Assembly (NCBI GenBank): GCA_964637035.1
Contig: CAZWTU010000094.1
Span: 1-6,117, forward strand
DNA length: 6,117 bases
Source of the DNA: CAZMMV01 sp964637035
GTDB taxonomy: Bacteria; Bacillota; Clostridia; Tissierellales; Tissierellaceae
Direction of reading: 5' to 3'
Shown here: positions 6,063-6,117 of the stretch, piece after piece
How positions within the stretch are numbered: the first letter of the stretch is position 1
How the letters are laid out: each line of letters starts with the position of its first letter
Position numbers and translations under genes: made by a program
Notes under the pieces: generated by a model
The model's input: only the letters and a program-made list of their open reading frames with translations
Told to the model about the DNA's origin: nothing
Database searches by the model: none

Positions 6063-6072
6063 TTTATAAATA

Positions 6073-6117
6073 TTAATAGGATTTCCTGACATGAGTGCTT
6101 TCAACAAAACTACTGGA
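6073..6117 (-). CDS. Possible C-terminal tail of an upstream gene (partial)
   Basis: From the right edge the minus strand is open for 14 codons, ending VESTHVRKSY and then TAA (6075-6073), 11 bases before the dyad at 6062-6040. The position suits the end of an upstream minus-strand gene, with the dyad as its terminator. Fourteen codons are too few to show coding. No family is recognised. Confidence 0.18.
   Translation of the reverse strand, partial: SSSFVESTHVRKSY

Noticed and set aside
6091..6117. Plus-strand gene start ATGAGTGCT near the right edge
   Set aside because: No Shine-Dalgarno sequence precedes this ATG and only nine codons are visible.

Overview
The window looks like chromosomal DNA from a low-GC Gram-positive bacterium, most likely a member of the Clostridia. 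The base composition is AT-rich, Shine-Dalgarno sites are strong (AGGAGG-type), three lipoproteins have short clostridial-style lipobox signals, and one protein belongs to a WG-repeat type common in that group. No rRNA, tRNA, CRISPR array, transposase or phage gene is visible. A run of exactly 100 N (3274-3373) marks a scaffold gap inside one gene, so this is draft-assembly sequence.

All five convincing genes lie on the minus strand, so the window reads from right to left. From the right edge: (i) a possible last few codons of an upstream gene (6073-6117); (ii) a promoter/dyad module (6015-6062); (iii) a cytoplasmic DUF6935-type protein (5444-5971); (iv) a 294-residue lipoprotein (4490-5374); (v) a long hairpin terminator (4391-4446); (vi) a second copy of the same promoter/dyad module (4332-4376); (vii) a large lipoprotein interrupted by the gap (2899-4254); (viii) a WG-repeat protein with a signal peptide and a C-terminal membrane anchor (1324-2859); (ix) a 406-residue lipoprotein (86-1306) that is a longer paralogue of the lipoprotein in (iv). 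No stretch over 300 bases lacks a gene. The largest non-coding gap is about 235 bases (4255-4489), and it is densely structured.

The layout suggests two adjacent transcription units: DUF6935 protein plus short lipoprotein, and large lipoprotein plus WG-repeat protein plus long lipoprotein. Each unit carries one copy of the paralogous lipoprotein. Each is preceded by the same arrangement: a GC-rich dyad (CTAGCC...GGCTAG), then GGTTCAAA, then 11 unconserved bases, then TTGATATAAT (an extended -10 box). Identical spacing at two separate sites suggests co-regulation, with the dyad centred near -43 from the expected transcription start. The likely picture is a co-regulated set of surface-exposed, membrane-anchored proteins of unknown function plus one cytoplasmic partner. 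No biochemical function can be assigned from sequence alone.
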